The notes beneath the pieces were generated by a model. It was given only the letters and a program-made list of their open reading frames with translations, searched no databases and was not told where the DNA came from. Source: Valencia hispanica (lineage: Eukaryota > Chordata > Actinopteri > Cyprinodontiformes > Valenciidae). Taken from it: DNA of 64,000 nt. The stretch's first letter is position 1, and each line of letters opens with the position of its first letter. The position numbers were made by a program, and so were the translations under genes. The stretch covers positions 12,488,081 through 12,552,080 of the forward strand of contig OY747712.1 of the NCBI GenBank assembly GCA_963556495.2. The letters are read 5' to 3'. This document shows positions 1 through 11,370 of this stretch, piece by piece.

Positions 1-683
1 GAGCTCCAGTTTCCTGGAAGAACTTCCCGATCACCTTTGCTTGCTATGCTGCCCTGCTCTGCTTGTCAGCCTCCATCATCTTTCCTCTTTACTTCCTGAA
101 GGGTTCTGCCGAGCAAAGCCAGGTCCGGGACTTCCGCATCATTTCCACAGTTTTCTCCTGCCTGGCCACTATCGCCTACATGACAGAGGTCAGCCTCACC
201 AAAGCTCGTCCGGGTGAGGTGGTCGGCTATATGGCCACCGCTCCGGGACTGCTGAAAGTCGTCGAGACCTTCGTGGCTTGCATCATCTTTGTCTTCATTA
301 GTGAACCCGTGTTGTACGACCGCCACCATTCAGTCAAGTTCTGCATGTCAGTGTACTGCATCTGCTTCATCCTGTCTGCAGTCATCATCCTGCTCTGCAT
401 CGGAGAGTGCACCGGCTTCCTCCCCTTCCCATTCGCCCGTTTCCTTTCCGCCTACTCCCTGTTGGCTGTCGTCCTCTATCTGTCAGCGACCATCATCTGG
501 CCAGTCTTCAATTTTGACCCCAAGCACGGCGGCCAGAACCAGAGGCCGTACAACTGCAACTCCGCACCGGGATTGTGTAGTTGGGATAAGGCCATGGCGA
601 TTGCGGTGCTCACTGGGGTCAATTTTATCCTCTACCTGGCCGATCTCATCTACTCCACCCGCCTGGTGTTCGTCAATGCCTGA
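1..683 (+). CDS. myadm: MYADM-like membrane protein, 3' part
   Basis: The reading frame is open from the window edge (codons begin at base 3) to a TGA at 681-683, giving about 226 residues of the C-terminal part of a myeloid-associated differentiation marker family protein. MYADM proteins are about 320 residues with two MARVEL domains (four-pass modules) and act at plasma-membrane rafts. Seen here: several hydrophobic segments; the conserved stretch around [18 protein letters not shown], which opens the second MARVEL domain; a later [11 protein letters not shown] segment; the [12 protein letters not shown] loop; and [20 protein letters not shown] before a final membrane span ending in STRLVFVNA. 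The TTG at 63 is not a start: coding sequence of the family ([15 protein letters not shown]) continues upstream of it. The 5' end lies outside the window. Fish have several myadm-like paralogues, so the exact copy is uncertain although the family is clear. Confidence 0.88.
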   Translation, partial: APVSWKNFPITFACYAALLCLSASIIFPLYFLKGSAEQSQVRDFRIISTVFSCLATIAYMTEVSLTKARPGEVVGYMATAPGLLKVVETFVACIIFVFISEPVLYDRHHSVKFCMSVYCICFILSAVIILLCIGECTGFLPFPFARFLSAYSLLAVVLYLSATIIWPVFNFDPKHGGQNQRPYNCNSAPGLCSWDKAMAIAVLTGVNFILYLADLIYSTRLVFVNA

Positions 684-3245
684 TTGTAGGAAAAGAAAGT
701 TGGGCTGGCAGTGTGCCCCAAAGGAAATTGAATTTGGTTTCCTAATTCAGGGCTGAAAAACTGCTGTCAAACATACTGCTGCAAGAAAGGGTTTGTGTCC
801 TATAACTATATTAGTTCTGATCATAACAAGGAGAAGTGACCCAAATTACCTCTTTGGTGGTGAAACAGGAATGTATTGCTTAAAAAAAGACAATGAAACA
901 GTAAATTATTCTCAAGATAGTATTTCAATTTTGAGTTATTTCAACCCCCAAGTCAAATTTGTAGCCCCTACAGAGTGGCCAAATTTTATTTTATTGAATT
1001 AGACCTTAGTGCTGAGGATATAGAGACTGAAATTAAGAATTGGAATGTAAGGTTTAAAGTCCGTGGTCTAGTTTACATCTACAAATATATTTCCGTAAAA
1101 CACAGGCTTTCTGTTTCACCTTAATTTCAAGAAACTATAGTGAGTTTGCTGGAATAGGCTTACAAGTAAACAAATCTGATTGATAAACTTTGTTTTACAT
1201 GCATGCATTAGGCATGTTTTCACTGCATATTGACAATAAACCAGAAAATACTTTGATGTCTGAAAGAATAGTTGAGTTGAATAGGTTTTTTTTGTCTATA
1301 CTCCAAGGTTAATTCTACAAAACAAAATCTATAACTGGATAGCATGTTGTGAAAATCTACAGATTAGCCTAAATAGAATAACAGCAGAGAAATGAACAAA
1401 GATTGTCAGGATTTATTTTTTCAAATTACAAATGCAAAGGAGACTTTTTTTTTTTTTTACTACAGTGAAAATTAACAGAAATATTACAACAAAACTCAGT
1501 GAAACGTAAAAATTAAACATTAAAACATTAAAACTGCAGTTGTCTGTCATCTTTTAAATCAGTGCAACTCAAAATACAATACACTGCCTCAATACATTTC
1601 TCTTAAAAATTTTAACTTTTTTCCATCCATTTTTTGTTGGTATTTTTTATAGTGTTTTATGATTAATTTCAGTTTTTTGTTTGACTGCCATCCTTTATGT
1701 TTCATTGTAAATCTAACCCAAAACTTTTCTTGGTTTATTTCATTATGTAGATTTTTGCTACACATTATGATGTTGTGTACCCAAGGCCTTGCTGTGTTGT
1801 CTAAATATATGGATCTCTCTAATGACAGCATTAGGAATATGTCCAAGTTAAAGCAGTCTTTGGTGAGACCTGATAGAAAACCAAAGCAAATAATCTAGTT
1901 TCTTGTATTTCTATGTGTGCCAGTCAGATGTTAAATATTTCCTTATGTAAACCACCAATGGGCAAAATTATAGTTTTTAAATATCTGGAGTCGATTTAAT
2001 GTCATTATAAGTCTTTATGTTTACAGTTTTATTAACCTTACATGTGTTGACGGTTTTCCAACAGCAACACTTGCTGAATTGTATCACAACCTTCAAAAAT
2101 GTTTTTTTTTTTTTTTAAAGGTTTGACAGTTTAAAACATTACATCAATTTGCAACTTGTCAACATAGTCTAGGCTGGCTTTTGCTCCATATATAGTTGCA
2201 TTGCAAGCTATATTCAATGGCAAAAAACAGTATGTGTGGTTGAAAAGAAAACTTATACATTAAAAAAATCACAATAATACCTTCCTGATGTTTGTATGTG
2301 CTACATATAGATTTAATGTCGCTATGAAAACATTTTTTTACAGCAGTCTGCTACCAATGAATTCTTATACATTGTTTATTTGATCCATTGGTCCTGGACT
2401 GCTGTGAAATTACTTAATTGATGGGTACAAAACAAGCACTTATTTTTCTGTAGATATCAGTGTTTGAGGTTTTATATGCTTTTAGATTTCACAAGTTTAA
2501 GTATTAAAACCACATCAGTGTTACACGGAAATGTAATCATGTGTTACAATAAAATCACAAAACAGGTAAAAGTGTGTTTGTTTGTTATTCTCGATTCAAA
2601 ATTACATGGATGGATGGATGGATGGAATGAGCAGTAGCTTGCCCTTTTTTCTTCAAACCGGAAGTTGAGACCAGGTTTATTTTGTATGGCGCCACCAAGA
2701 GGTTATTAAGTGAATTAAAGTGATCCTATTGAATGCATTGAATGTTGAGTAAATAATGAATAAAGCTGTGAGGCTAGACAAACAGGTAATCGTTTGACCT
2801 AAAGGTAAACTAATTGTAAATCACCCAAAAAACTATTTTAACCACATTGTTCTCTTTGTTACTTACCCCTTTCCATTACCCCCTGCCTCTCTCATCCCAA
2901 AAATTGGACTAATCTCAGCATACAGAGCTTTATTTTTAACGACTAATTGGAGAGGTAGACAGTCAACACTTGATTCAGCTATAAATCTGTGGTCAGGAAA
3001 GGTGCAGGCAATACTGGCTTTTTCTCACATACTATCATGACAATTACCTTCAACCATTAAGGTTAGGAATAAACATTGTATCTGAAGTTTTACAGTTCTG
3101 CTCATAGGGTTGTGTACACTCACCATCATGGGTATCAGTGATTTATTTGAAAATTAATTTGTTAAGGACAAAACAAATTTACAACTACAATGATTGGATT
3201 TAGGTAAACAAGTTTGGATTTATTGTGTGTTTTCTTTTGTCCTAA
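684..3245 (+). other. myadm 3' UTR and AT-rich spacer
   Basis: AT-rich non-coding DNA with no supported ORF. The first few hundred bases are probably the 3' UTR of the myadm gene: AATAAA lies at 1235-1240, with another AATAAA-type site near 2549. A short GGAT repeat at about 2609-2626 looks like a Rex3-type tail. I see nothing else definable before the LINE that begins near 3246. Confidence 0.5.
1235..1240 (+). terminator. candidate polyadenylation signal of myadm
   Basis: AATAAA about 550 bases after the myadm stop codon. It is the first canonical signal downstream on the coding strand, followed by an AT-rich stretch. Usage is inferred only. Confidence 0.35.
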
Positions 3246-6200
3246 AAGGTTCAAATTCAATTCAATTCAATTCAAAAATACTTTATTGATCCCAGAGGGA
3301 AATTAAGTGTTGGTATAGCTCATATAATCAGTTCTTTAAGGAATTGTTGTAGATAATGATGGCTGTGGGCAGGAAGGATTTCCTGTAGCGGTCTGTATTG
3401 CAGCGAAACTGAAGAAGCCTCCGACTGAAGATGCTCTGTTGTTGTGTGACTGTCTCATGAAGAGGATGCTCAGGGTTGTCCATAATTTTTTTGATTTTAT
3501 GAAGAATCCTTCTTTGCATTATCATCTCCAGATTTTCCACAGTTGTCCCAAGAACAGAACCAGCCTTCTTTATCAGGTTGTTTAGCCTTTTTAAGTCCCT
3601 GGCTCTGATGCTGCTACCCCAACAGATGACTGCTGAAGAGATTACACTCTCCACAACAGACTTGTAGAAGATCTGCAGCATCTTGCTGCAAACCTTGAAG
3701 GACCTAAGCTTCCTCAAGAAGTACAGTCTGCTCTGTCCCTTCTTGTAGACTGTTTCACTGTTGCGCCTCCAGTCCAGTCTGTTGTCAAGGTGAACTCCGA
3801 GGTATTTATACTCCTCAACCACCTCCACTTCTTCTCCCATGATGGAAACAGTGTTTGACTTATCCCTGTTTCTTCTGAAATCTACAATCATCTCCTTTGT
3901 TTTGTTCACATTCAAGGTAAGATGATTGTTTCCACACCATGTCACAAAGCGGTCCACCAGCTCTCTGTATTCAGCATCTTGTCCATCTCTGATACACCCG
4001 ACAATTGCAGAGTCATCTGAGTATTTCTGCAGATGACAGGTCTCTGATTTGTACTGGAAGTCTGAGGTGTACAGAGTAAAAAGGAATGGTGAGAGTACGG
4101 TCCCCTGTGGTGCTCCTGTGCTGCTGACCACCTGGTTTGACACACAATTCTTCAGTCTCACAAATTGTGGTCTGTTGGTCAGGTAGTCATTGATCCAGGC
4201 GATTGTTGAGGGCTCCACCTGTGTCTTCAGGAGTTTCTGACAAAGCAAATCAGGCTGAATTGTGTTAAATGCACTAGAGAAATCAAAGAACATGATCCTC
4301 ACAGTGCTGCCTGCTTTGTCCAGATGACAGTGGGTTGGTTGAAGTAGGTGGATGATGGCATCTTCAACTCCAACTCCACAGCGATAAGCAAACTGCAGTG
4401 GGTCCTGATACGTTCTTGTTTGCTTACTCAGGGGTGCCAACAGGAGTCTCTCCAGGACCTTCATGACGTGGGATGTCAGGGCAACGGGTCTATAGTCATT
4501 GATGACTGATGGGTGAGTTCTTTTGGGTACTGGAACAAGGCAGGATGTCTTCCACAACACTGGAACCTTCTCCTGAGTTAAGCTAAGGTTGAAGAGGTGC
4601 TGCAGAATCCCACAGAGCTGCTCTGCACAGGCCTTCAGGACTCTGGGGCTGACACCATCTGGACCTGCAGCCTTGTTCCGGTTCAGTTTCTCCAGCTGCC
4701 TCTTCACCTGACTTTTGGAGACAGACAAGTGGGAGGGGGAGGCAAAGGGGGTAGCAGCATTTCCTGACTTGGTTGAAGTCAAACTTGTGGAATTAGAAGA
4801 GTCCATGGCTGAGGTGAAGGATAAAACATCCGAGGTGTAACAGGAAAGCTGTTGATCAGAGGAGAGTGGGATGTCTGTTTGGCTGGGAACAGGAGAGGAG
4901 GATCCTGAGCTAGTTCCTGAACTGAACCTGTTGAAGAATGTGTTCAGTTCATTGGCTCTGTCCAGACTTCCATCTATCCAATCCTTCCTGTCCTTAAAGC
5001 CTGTGATCTTTCTCATTCCTGACCAGACATCTCTGATATTGTTCCTCTGTAGTTTGTTCTCCAGCTTCTTCCTGTATGCCTCCTTGCTTTCTCTGATCTT
5101 GACCTTAAGTTGCTTCTGTATACTCCTCAGTAATTCCCTGTCTCCCTCCCTGAAGGCTCTTTTTTTCTTGTTTAGCAGTTCCTTCAGGTCACTGGTGATC
5201 CAGGGTTTGTTATTAGGGAAGCATCTCACTGTTCTGGTGGGGATGATGTTGTCCACACAGAAGTTTATATAGTCAGTCACACACTCAGTCATGGCATTGA
5301 TGTCCTCTCCATGTGCTTGGCAAAGAGTCATCCAGTCTGTGGTTGCAAAACAATCCTGCAGGGCTTCTTCAGCTTCCTGTGACCATTTTCTCACAGTTCG
5401 TTTTGTCACAGGTTGCCTCTGAACAAGTGGTTTATATTCTGAACAGAGAAAAACAAGATTGTGATCTGATTGTCCCAGAGGAGGTCTTGGTTTGGACGTG
5501 TATGAATCCTTTACATTTGCATAAAACAAATCCAAGGTCCTGTTTTCTCTTGTAGAGCAGCTGACAAATTGTTGAAATGTTGGAAGTGTAGTAGAGAGCG
5601 AGGCATGATTAAAATCACCAGATATTGCCACAAATGCATTGGGGTGCTGTGTCTGTAGCTTAGCAACAATGGAACTGATGACATCACATGCATTGTCGGC
5701 AACGGCTGAAGGTGGAATGTAAACAACTGCCAAAATTACACTGGTGAACTCTCTTGGCAAATAATATGGACGAAAACTCACTGCCAAGAGTTCGAGATCT
5801 GGGCTGCAGAGACGACACTTCACAGTAACATGTCCTGGATGACACCATCTGTTGTTGACAAGCACTGCTACTCCACCACCTTTCCTTTTTCTGCTCGTCT
5901 TCAGATCTCTGTCTGCTCGTACAGTCAGGAACCCTGGCAGACAGACGTTGGAGTCGGGGATATGATCCAGCAGCCACGTCTCCGTAAAACACATAACACT
6001 GCATTCACGGTACTCTGGCTGAGTCCTTGTAAGGGCTTGGAGTTCATCCATCTTGTTAGCCAGTGATCTTACGTTGCCCATTATGATCGATGGAAGAGAT
6101 GGCTTGAACTTCCTTTTTCTCTGTCTCCTTTTCGCTCCTGCTCTGCATCCACGTCTCCTCCTTATCAACTCATCGGGGATTTGTGGTTTCAGTTGAGGTA

Positions 6201-6475
6201 TTATTTCAGCTTTTGCGATGTTAATCAGCTGCTCCCGGCTGTAAACCACATTGTTGCCATGGTTACGCATCATAACAAATTGTCAAAAAGGGAAAAATTT
6301 ACAGCAAAAATCCTTCCAGCTTCACAGCACCAAAAACTAGAAAGTATACAGGTCAAAAAAATGCAATCTTCTTTAAGAAAAAAGAGGAACCAATGTACAA
6401 AAAAACAAAACTTAATATGTAGCCAACAGAGCCACTCCAACATGCAGCCACCCAGAGCAGCGCAATTCTAGAATA
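3246..6475 (-). mobile_element. Full ORF-bearing LINE (Rex1/CR1-like non-LTR retrotransposon)
   Basis: The element is read on the minus strand. Its 3' end lies at low coordinates: a short tail of repeated TTGAA units (about 3247-3275), preceded on the minus strand by GGGATCAATAAAGTATTTTT, a 3' terminus common in fish LINE copies. The single ORF starts at 6273, and a presumed 5' UTR runs to about 6475, just before an AATATTCTAG-rich flank. Two shorter copies of the same family occur in the window, at 27196-27687 (minus) and 48140-50910 (plus, interrupted). Endonuclease plus RT in one ORF and the short 3' repeat tail fit the CR1/Rex1 group. The clade name is inferred from recall, not from a tree. 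Confidence 0.8.
3328..6273 (-). CDS. LINE endonuclease/reverse transcriptase, intact ORF
   Basis: A 981-residue ORF without stops or frameshifts. The first 60 residues are basic (RRRRGCR, RRQRKRK) and may bind nucleic acid. An apurinic-type endonuclease domain follows, about 65-275, with GNVRS at 66-70, ETW at 98-100, GD at 219-220 and catalytic SDHN at 269-272. The reverse transcriptase domain spans about 520-800, with NKAAGPDGV at 533-541, FDFSSAF at 663-669, APQGTVLSP at 721-729 and the active-site YSDD at 751-754 (the second position is S where A is most usual). It acts by target-primed reverse transcription in the nucleus. All key catalytic motifs I can recognise are present, unlike most LINE copies nearby. 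The upstream ATG pair at 6268-6273 is the natural start; whether an ORF1 ever existed is unknown. Confidence 0.9.
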   Translation of the reverse strand: MMRNHGNNVVYSREQLINIAKAEIIPQLKPQIPDELIRRRRGCRAGAKRRQRKRKFKPSLPSIIMGNVRSLANKMDELQALTRTQPEYRECSVMCFTETWLLDHIPDSNVCLPGFLTVRADRDLKTSRKRKGGGVAVLVNNRWCHPGHVTVKCRLCSPDLELLAVSFRPYYLPREFTSVILAVVYIPPSAVADNACDVISSIVAKLQTQHPNAFVAISGDFNHASLSTTLPTFQQFVSCSTRENRTLDLFYANVKDSYTSKPRPPLGQSDHNLVFLCSEYKPLVQRQPVTKRTVRKWSQEAEEALQDCFATTDWMTLCQAHGEDINAMTECVTDYINFCVDNIIPTRTVRCFPNNKPWITSDLKELLNKKKRAFREGDRELLRSIQKQLKVKIRESKEAYRKKLENKLQRNNIRDVWSGMRKITGFKDRKDWIDGSLDRANELNTFFNRFSSGTSSGSSSPVPSQTDIPLSSDQQLSCYTSDVLSFTSAMDSSNSTSLTSTKSGNAATPFASPSHLSVSKSQVKRQLEKLNRNKAAGPDGVSPRVLKACAEQLCGILQHLFNLSLTQEKVPVLWKTSCLVPVPKRTHPSVINDYRPVALTSHVMKVLERLLLAPLSKQTRTYQDPLQFAYRCGVGVEDAIIHLLQPTHCHLDKAGSTVRIMFFDFSSAFNTIQPDLLCQKLLKTQVEPSTIAWINDYLTNRPQFVRLKNCVSNQVVSSTGAPQGTVLSPFLFTLYTSDFQYKSETCHLQKYSDDSAIVGCIRDGQDAEYRELVDRFVTWCGNNHLTLNVNKTKEMIVDFRRNRDKSNTVSIMGEEVEVVEEYKYLGVHLDNRLDWRRNSETVYKKGQSRLYFLRKLRSFKVCSKMLQIFYKSVVESVISSAVICWGSSIRARDLKRLNNLIKKAGSVLGTTVENLEMIMQRRILHKIKKIMDNPEHPLHETVTQQQSIFSRRLLQFRCNTDRYRKSFLPTAIIIYNNSLKN

Positions 6476-9410
6476 TTCTAGGGAGACTTAAATATTTTAA
6501 TAGGAAGATTCTTCAATGGCTATTTTAACTTGAAGAACATGGCCTGTTACTTCTAGTTAGTAATCATCATTGGCTGCAACGGGCCATGAAAAGGCCAGCT
6601 GAGATTATGATTTGTCTTTTGAAGCCATTTAAAAACCACAGAAGATTATTGGATCATATCTTCAAATTGCAAGTAGGATCAGAGATCACGTTAACTAAAT
6701 ATTTTCCATCTTTGACCGTTTCGGTTTTCAAAAGGTTACAGAAAAATCTGAAGGCCGTCAATCACTTTGACAGATTGCAATTCACACCCTGACCGCTTGG
6801 TGATGACAGGCAGACATGTTCAACTTTACACACACATACGGGTAACTAAAGGGTTTTGTAATGGATGAACCAGGCGTCTGGACTGGTGGAATGACCGACC
6901 TTCCTAAGGCCCCATCTTCAGTCATATTGTTAATTTGTAAAGTTGAAATTCAGGTCTGTACCCCCCCCAAAAAAAAAAAACTTGTGGTGGAGGTACACGT
7001 TAAGGGATACTCAAACAAATAATACTAATGGTTTTTTTTTTGTGCACATTTTTTTTAGCCTTAAATCATTCATTCAGTAAAATATTTGACTAGACATTAA
7101 CAAGCTATGAACTTAATTCTAAACATTCAGCTTTATGAAGTGAATTCCACCTACAAGTTTCTGAATAGTATTATCTCCTTTTGTTTGATAAAAATATTTG
7201 GAGTCATTCTGTCTCTTTGGTCTATTCAAAGTAAATGTCAGAAAATGCATGCCTTTCTTTTTTTTATCTTATCTCCCAGCAAACTTTTCCGCCTAAGAGT
7301 TCAGAATTAATTCATTCTTGGGAGCAGCCTTCCTACTCCTCCTGAGTAACCAAATTAATTCCTGGCATTCCCACCCTCACCAGTTGGAAGAACAAAGGCA
7401 AGTTTGCTACTCTAACAATGGTTCAATCCAAATGAAAGAGGCCATAGGAAGAACTCTGATGCAGCAGATCTGTTGTACTCAACCCTGCCAAGAACGCGTT
7501 AAAACAAACATGATGCTTAACAGAGAAGGTGGATGATCGAAGATTAGATGCAGACTTTCTGAGATTCATTTAGCTTCCTCTCAGACATGACACTGCTCCC
7601 AGTTTTCTTCTTGGCTTTAGTGATTTATGACCTCTTTCCAAACGTTTCAGTGAAACACAGTCATGCAGGCAGAGTGAGTCATAAATACCAAGATACATTT
7701 AAGGGTTTTGTTCCTCCAAATGATCATTTGATTTGTATCCTCTGACCTGCCTTTGACTTCTGACAGTGGTGAAACGTGTGGCCTTCCTTTTTTTTTTACA
7801 TCTAAGCATAACTTAAATTGTGTCAGATTCAGTCAAAAAACTACAAAATCACATTTTGTTCATTTGCTTCGACGCGTAAAACAAGACTCCTAAGAATTAG
7901 TGGGGGAAATTTATTTATTTGTTTCCAATATACCTGAAAATTCACAGTACTGAATTTAAATGTGAAATGTGGAATTAAAATAATTGACAAGAACCAAAGT
8001 GACAGGCAAATCAGAGACAATAGAGATACACAAGATGACTTCCAGCTACAAATGTAACAAAAAGCCCAGAAAGTTAAATAAAATGGTTCAGTTTTGGTTT
8101 TGCAAAAAAAATAGCTGTCCTCCAAGGGATGTTTCGTATAGATGATGCTTGCATCTGTCTGTTTCCTGTAATCTCCTTAAGTCTGCTGTAAGGAAATGTG
8201 GTTAGCCCTAAACAATGTCTACCAGCAGGAAGTACCTCAGAGTTAATTTTGTATGACAAGACGTTATGATGTCTCTTATAAAGAGCTGGGTGGTCTAAAC
8301 TGGACTCAGAACCTCAAACAATCGAAACTGGACATAGAATAAAGTCTTCAAAATATGAAAAAAAACTATTAAGGTTATTCAGAAATAAAGAGACACAGCA
8401 GGTAAATAACATTAGGATGTGGCAGAGGCTGGTTATTTTTTATTTAAGGAAGTGAAGTTCTCTGAAATTAGACAGGAAATTGGTGCACAAAATAAAACAG
8501 GAAGTAAAAAAAAGAAATAGAGACCCAGCTACAAAACACTTATCTCTCATTGTGGTTTGTGAAGTACCAAAGTCTTAGGAGTTAATTGGTAGCCATTTCC
8601 AGACTCATAGATATCAGTGACTTTGTTTCTCATCTGTTTCTAATTTTCTTTCGATTGGGACATGAAGTGTTGCTTATTGAAATATTTTACCCCACTTCAT
8701 GTTGTCAGGCTGGTTCTTTTTATGAGATTTCTTGATTCTGAAAAAAATAAGCGAATAACCACTGGTCTTTAGTTAAGAAGGGGGGGGGGAATTATAATTT
8801 TTCGTAAGGCTGGGTAGGTTTGGAAGTCTTTTTTCCCCCTCAATAAATGAGGTTATAACATTTATTTCATGGTCTGAAACATTTAAGTGCAATAAAACGC
8901 AGAAACAAAAAGAAATGTGTAAAAGGGAAATATTTTTCACCACTGTAAATGGGGATATTTTAAAAAGGAAAAAAAACAAGCTAGATGTAAAATCATGGGT
9001 TTGTGTGTGAAAATGAAGCAGTAATTTTAAGGCAGATACATCGTTATCAATATTCTTATCCCCCAACATTACATAGTTTTCCTTTAAAATCCTGTAGCTG
9101 AAACAGCAGATGTTGGAAAGTCATGTTTGCTTGTGTATTTCTCCAGCAAGGTGAAGAACCCTTTTGAACAAGGATGTCTGTTTTCCCCTCCAGGGTTTAA
9201 TGGGATTTGTCTGCCCTGTCCATTGATAACTATCACAGCTTTCAGTCTCAAATACCATTTTTCTTACATCAGCATTACTTAAATAAGATCCAAAGCCTGT
9301 TACTGTGTTGTTTTCTTTTGTACTTTGACTACCGAGCATTGATGTGCTACAGTTTTGGTTTAGTAAATCTACTATATTATAATATTATTGAATATTCTAA
9401 ATGGTATCCC
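6476..9410. other. Non-coding spacer, no gene seen
   Basis: AT-rich DNA with short homopolymer runs (poly-C then poly-A near 6961-6980; a G run near 8781-8789). The ORFs here are short and low in complexity and match no family I know. No repeat ends could be set with confidence. Confidence 0.4.
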
Positions 9411-9485
9411 TGCATTTGTATAACACTTTTTCAGTCAGAGGACCACATAGCGCTTTAAACTACATTCAGTCATTCACCCACTCTA
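9411..9485 (-). repeat. LINE-type 3' end fragment
   Basis: The stretch with 'tttgtataacactttt' and 'catagcgctttaaactacatt' followed by 'cagtcattcacccac' resembles the widespread fish repeat end that carries a GCGCTTTA motif and a short CATTCA tail, in minus orientation. Assignment to a clade is not possible by eye. Confidence 0.35.
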
Positions 9486-9526
9486 TCAAGAGTATGTTAT
9501 AGTTTTGTCATACTGAAATCTGCCAA

Positions 9527-9700
9527 AGGGGTATTCCTGAAAGCTTGGTTCACTTATTATGTGGTAAACTCTGAACTCAAGGTTAATCAACCCAAAACCT
9601 GCTGACTCTGGGTATGTCTGTTCCAAAACACCTGATGAGAGTTAGCTTAATCAACCTCCTTCTGATAACCCAGAGTTAATGAGCGCGCACGCTGTATACA
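9527..9700 (+). mobile_element. Harbinger-like terminal fragment
   Basis: The sequence starting GGGGTATTCCTGAAAGC and running through repeats of 'ctctgaactcaaggttaa', 'ctgactctgggta' and 'cccagagttaa' resembles the left terminus of fish PIF/Harbinger elements, which begin AGGGTATTCCAGAAAGC and carry repeated CTGAGTTAA words. No matching right end was found. A Harbinger transposase relic lies about 2 kb away at 11660-11890 and may belong to the same decayed element. Confidence 0.4.
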
Positions 9701-10251
9701 TAAGGACCCTCTCAATGGATCACCAAATTCCCGAATCTCAATGGAAAATGAAGGGGAGAAAAAAAGGCAGCATACTTCACAGAGTTGCCTACCAAAGAAA
9801 TTTCACCAAAACTCACACATTGAGACATGTGACCAAAACAGCGCATAGTTACATAACCAGGGTCGTTTCACCATTAATGACTCTTACATCACCAAGATTG
9901 CTTAGTGCTTAGAAGCTTACGCAACCCTGATAGCCTCGTTAGGTATAACTATGGCCCCATTAGTGAGCCTTAACCTTTAGATTTATAAATCTGATCCTCC
10001 CAATCCAGTTTTCAGAACTGAAGAAGCCTCTTAGATGAGAGATAAAACTTATTCAAGACAACAAGAAAAGTCCACTTGCCTTCATTTAAACTCTCAAAAA
10101 TACTTCACAAAAGCAAGTTGGAAGTGTTAATGCTGGCCTATGAGGAACTCAATCCAATCATTATGAAAAAAAAGCAATACAGCTGCATCAGCAGAAGAAA
10201 GAACGTTGGCTTGGCAAAAAATTTCATAACCCTAAACACTCTTCATTTTTA

Positions 10252-10312
10252 TTATTCATTCATTTTCTGCCCCTTAGTCCCAGTTGGGGTCGGGGGGTGC
10301 TGGAAGCGTAAA
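10252..10312 (-). repeat. Rex3/RTE-like 3' end fragment
   Basis: The short segment 'cattttctgccccttagtcccagttggggtcg' is the reverse of the usual fish repeat end that describes a tail of GATG units after a GACCCC-rich stretch. It is minus-oriented and strongly truncated. Confidence 0.35.
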
Positions 10313-10557
10313 ATGTATAATTTAACATTTGTTTCAGTTTGTTGGATAGCTATTCAATAATTAATTACTTTTGCCACCAATTCATTAAGGGTACAATTAT
10401 TGTACATTGATGTAGACATATATCGACATCTCATTTAATGAGATGCAATCCTTCTGGAGCCAGAAGAACTCTGCCCCAAGTCAAAGTGAAACACAAAAAA
10501 ACATTCTCCTAAAAGGTAATGTTGAAATCAAATAATTACTGGAGATATGTAGGCCTA

Positions 10558-10613
10558 TTAAGTAATTTTTTGTGCATTCTTTACAAAAGAAGAATGCACA
10601 AAAAATTACTTAA
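10558..10613. repeat. Perfect hairpin, 24-bp arms, 8-bp loop
   Basis: The left arm (10558-10581) and right arm (10590-10613) are exact reverse complements containing TTTTTTGTGCATTCTT and its mirror. The loop is TACAAAAG. No open reading frame or known transposon terminus explains it. See the finding on paired hairpins. Confidence 0.9.
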
Positions 10614-10914
10614 TGGGGGTGGGCACCATCATCTCTCCTCAGCTGGGGTGAGGGTGAGGTTGGCTCAGCCTTCAGAAGCACTATTTGACTTTCTGTCCTT
10701 AAAATGTGTGTTTCTGACTTACTTTCATGGGACATGATTATTGGTGCAAAGTACATGAGTTCTCAAAGAAATAGTGACCCTGGTTTAAAATCTACCAACA
10801 TGGATGAACAGTTTACATTAAGAACTGCAGCATTAGCAACATTTCCATACATGTGAAAATTTGATTTTGGAATATCATATGGGCTTAACATCGTTCATCA
10901 AGATCGAAGTTTTC

Positions 10915-11200
10915 AAAACATGTGGTTTTGGAATTTTTTCATGTGGTTCACATGTGGATAAGTTGAACCACATGTGCTTCACATGTGGATAACATGTGAA
11001 GCACATGTGGTTTTGGAATATTTTCATGTGGTTCACATGTGGATAAGTTGAACCACACGTGCTTCACATGTGGTTTTGAAATATTTTCATGTGATCTACA
11101 TGTGCCTCACATGTGATCCACATGTGAGGCACATGTGCAAACATGTGGTTTTGGAACATTTACATGTGATTCACATGTGGATCACATGTGAAGCACATGA
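10915..11200. repeat. Array of CACATGTG palindromes
   Basis: About 285 bases contain roughly 16 ACATGTG words, about 11 of them full CACATGTG palindromes. They sit in partly repeated units that each open with ACATGTGGTTTTG(G)AA and continue with a CATGTGGTTCACATGTGG-type run. Exact hairpins are present: arms 10968-10986 and 10992-11010 with a 5-base loop, and arms 11098-11115 and 11119-11136 with a 3-base loop. A third, near 11163-11197, has one mismatch. It is a structured satellite-like or transposon-internal tract. The CACATGTG core is an E-box type site, but function is not implied. Confidence 0.8.
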
Positions 11201-11370
11201 AAAACGTTCCAAAAGTAAGGCATGAAGTAGAAATACTGGAGCATCGCCTGAAGGTGGGAACTGTTTTTGAAGATGGATTTGTTATATGTTAAATATTATA
11301 CCAACTAATTAATAAAGTAATCTTTTTTTATTTCAGGAAATGAAGAAATTAGACCTTTTTTTAAGGTTTT

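Noticed and set aside
289..756. A 155-codon gene overlapping myadm
   Set aside because: A frame shadow of the conserved myadm coding sequence.
10915..11200. A CRISPR array
   Set aside because: Palindromic repeats are present but there are no equal-length unique spacers, and the genome is a vertebrate one.
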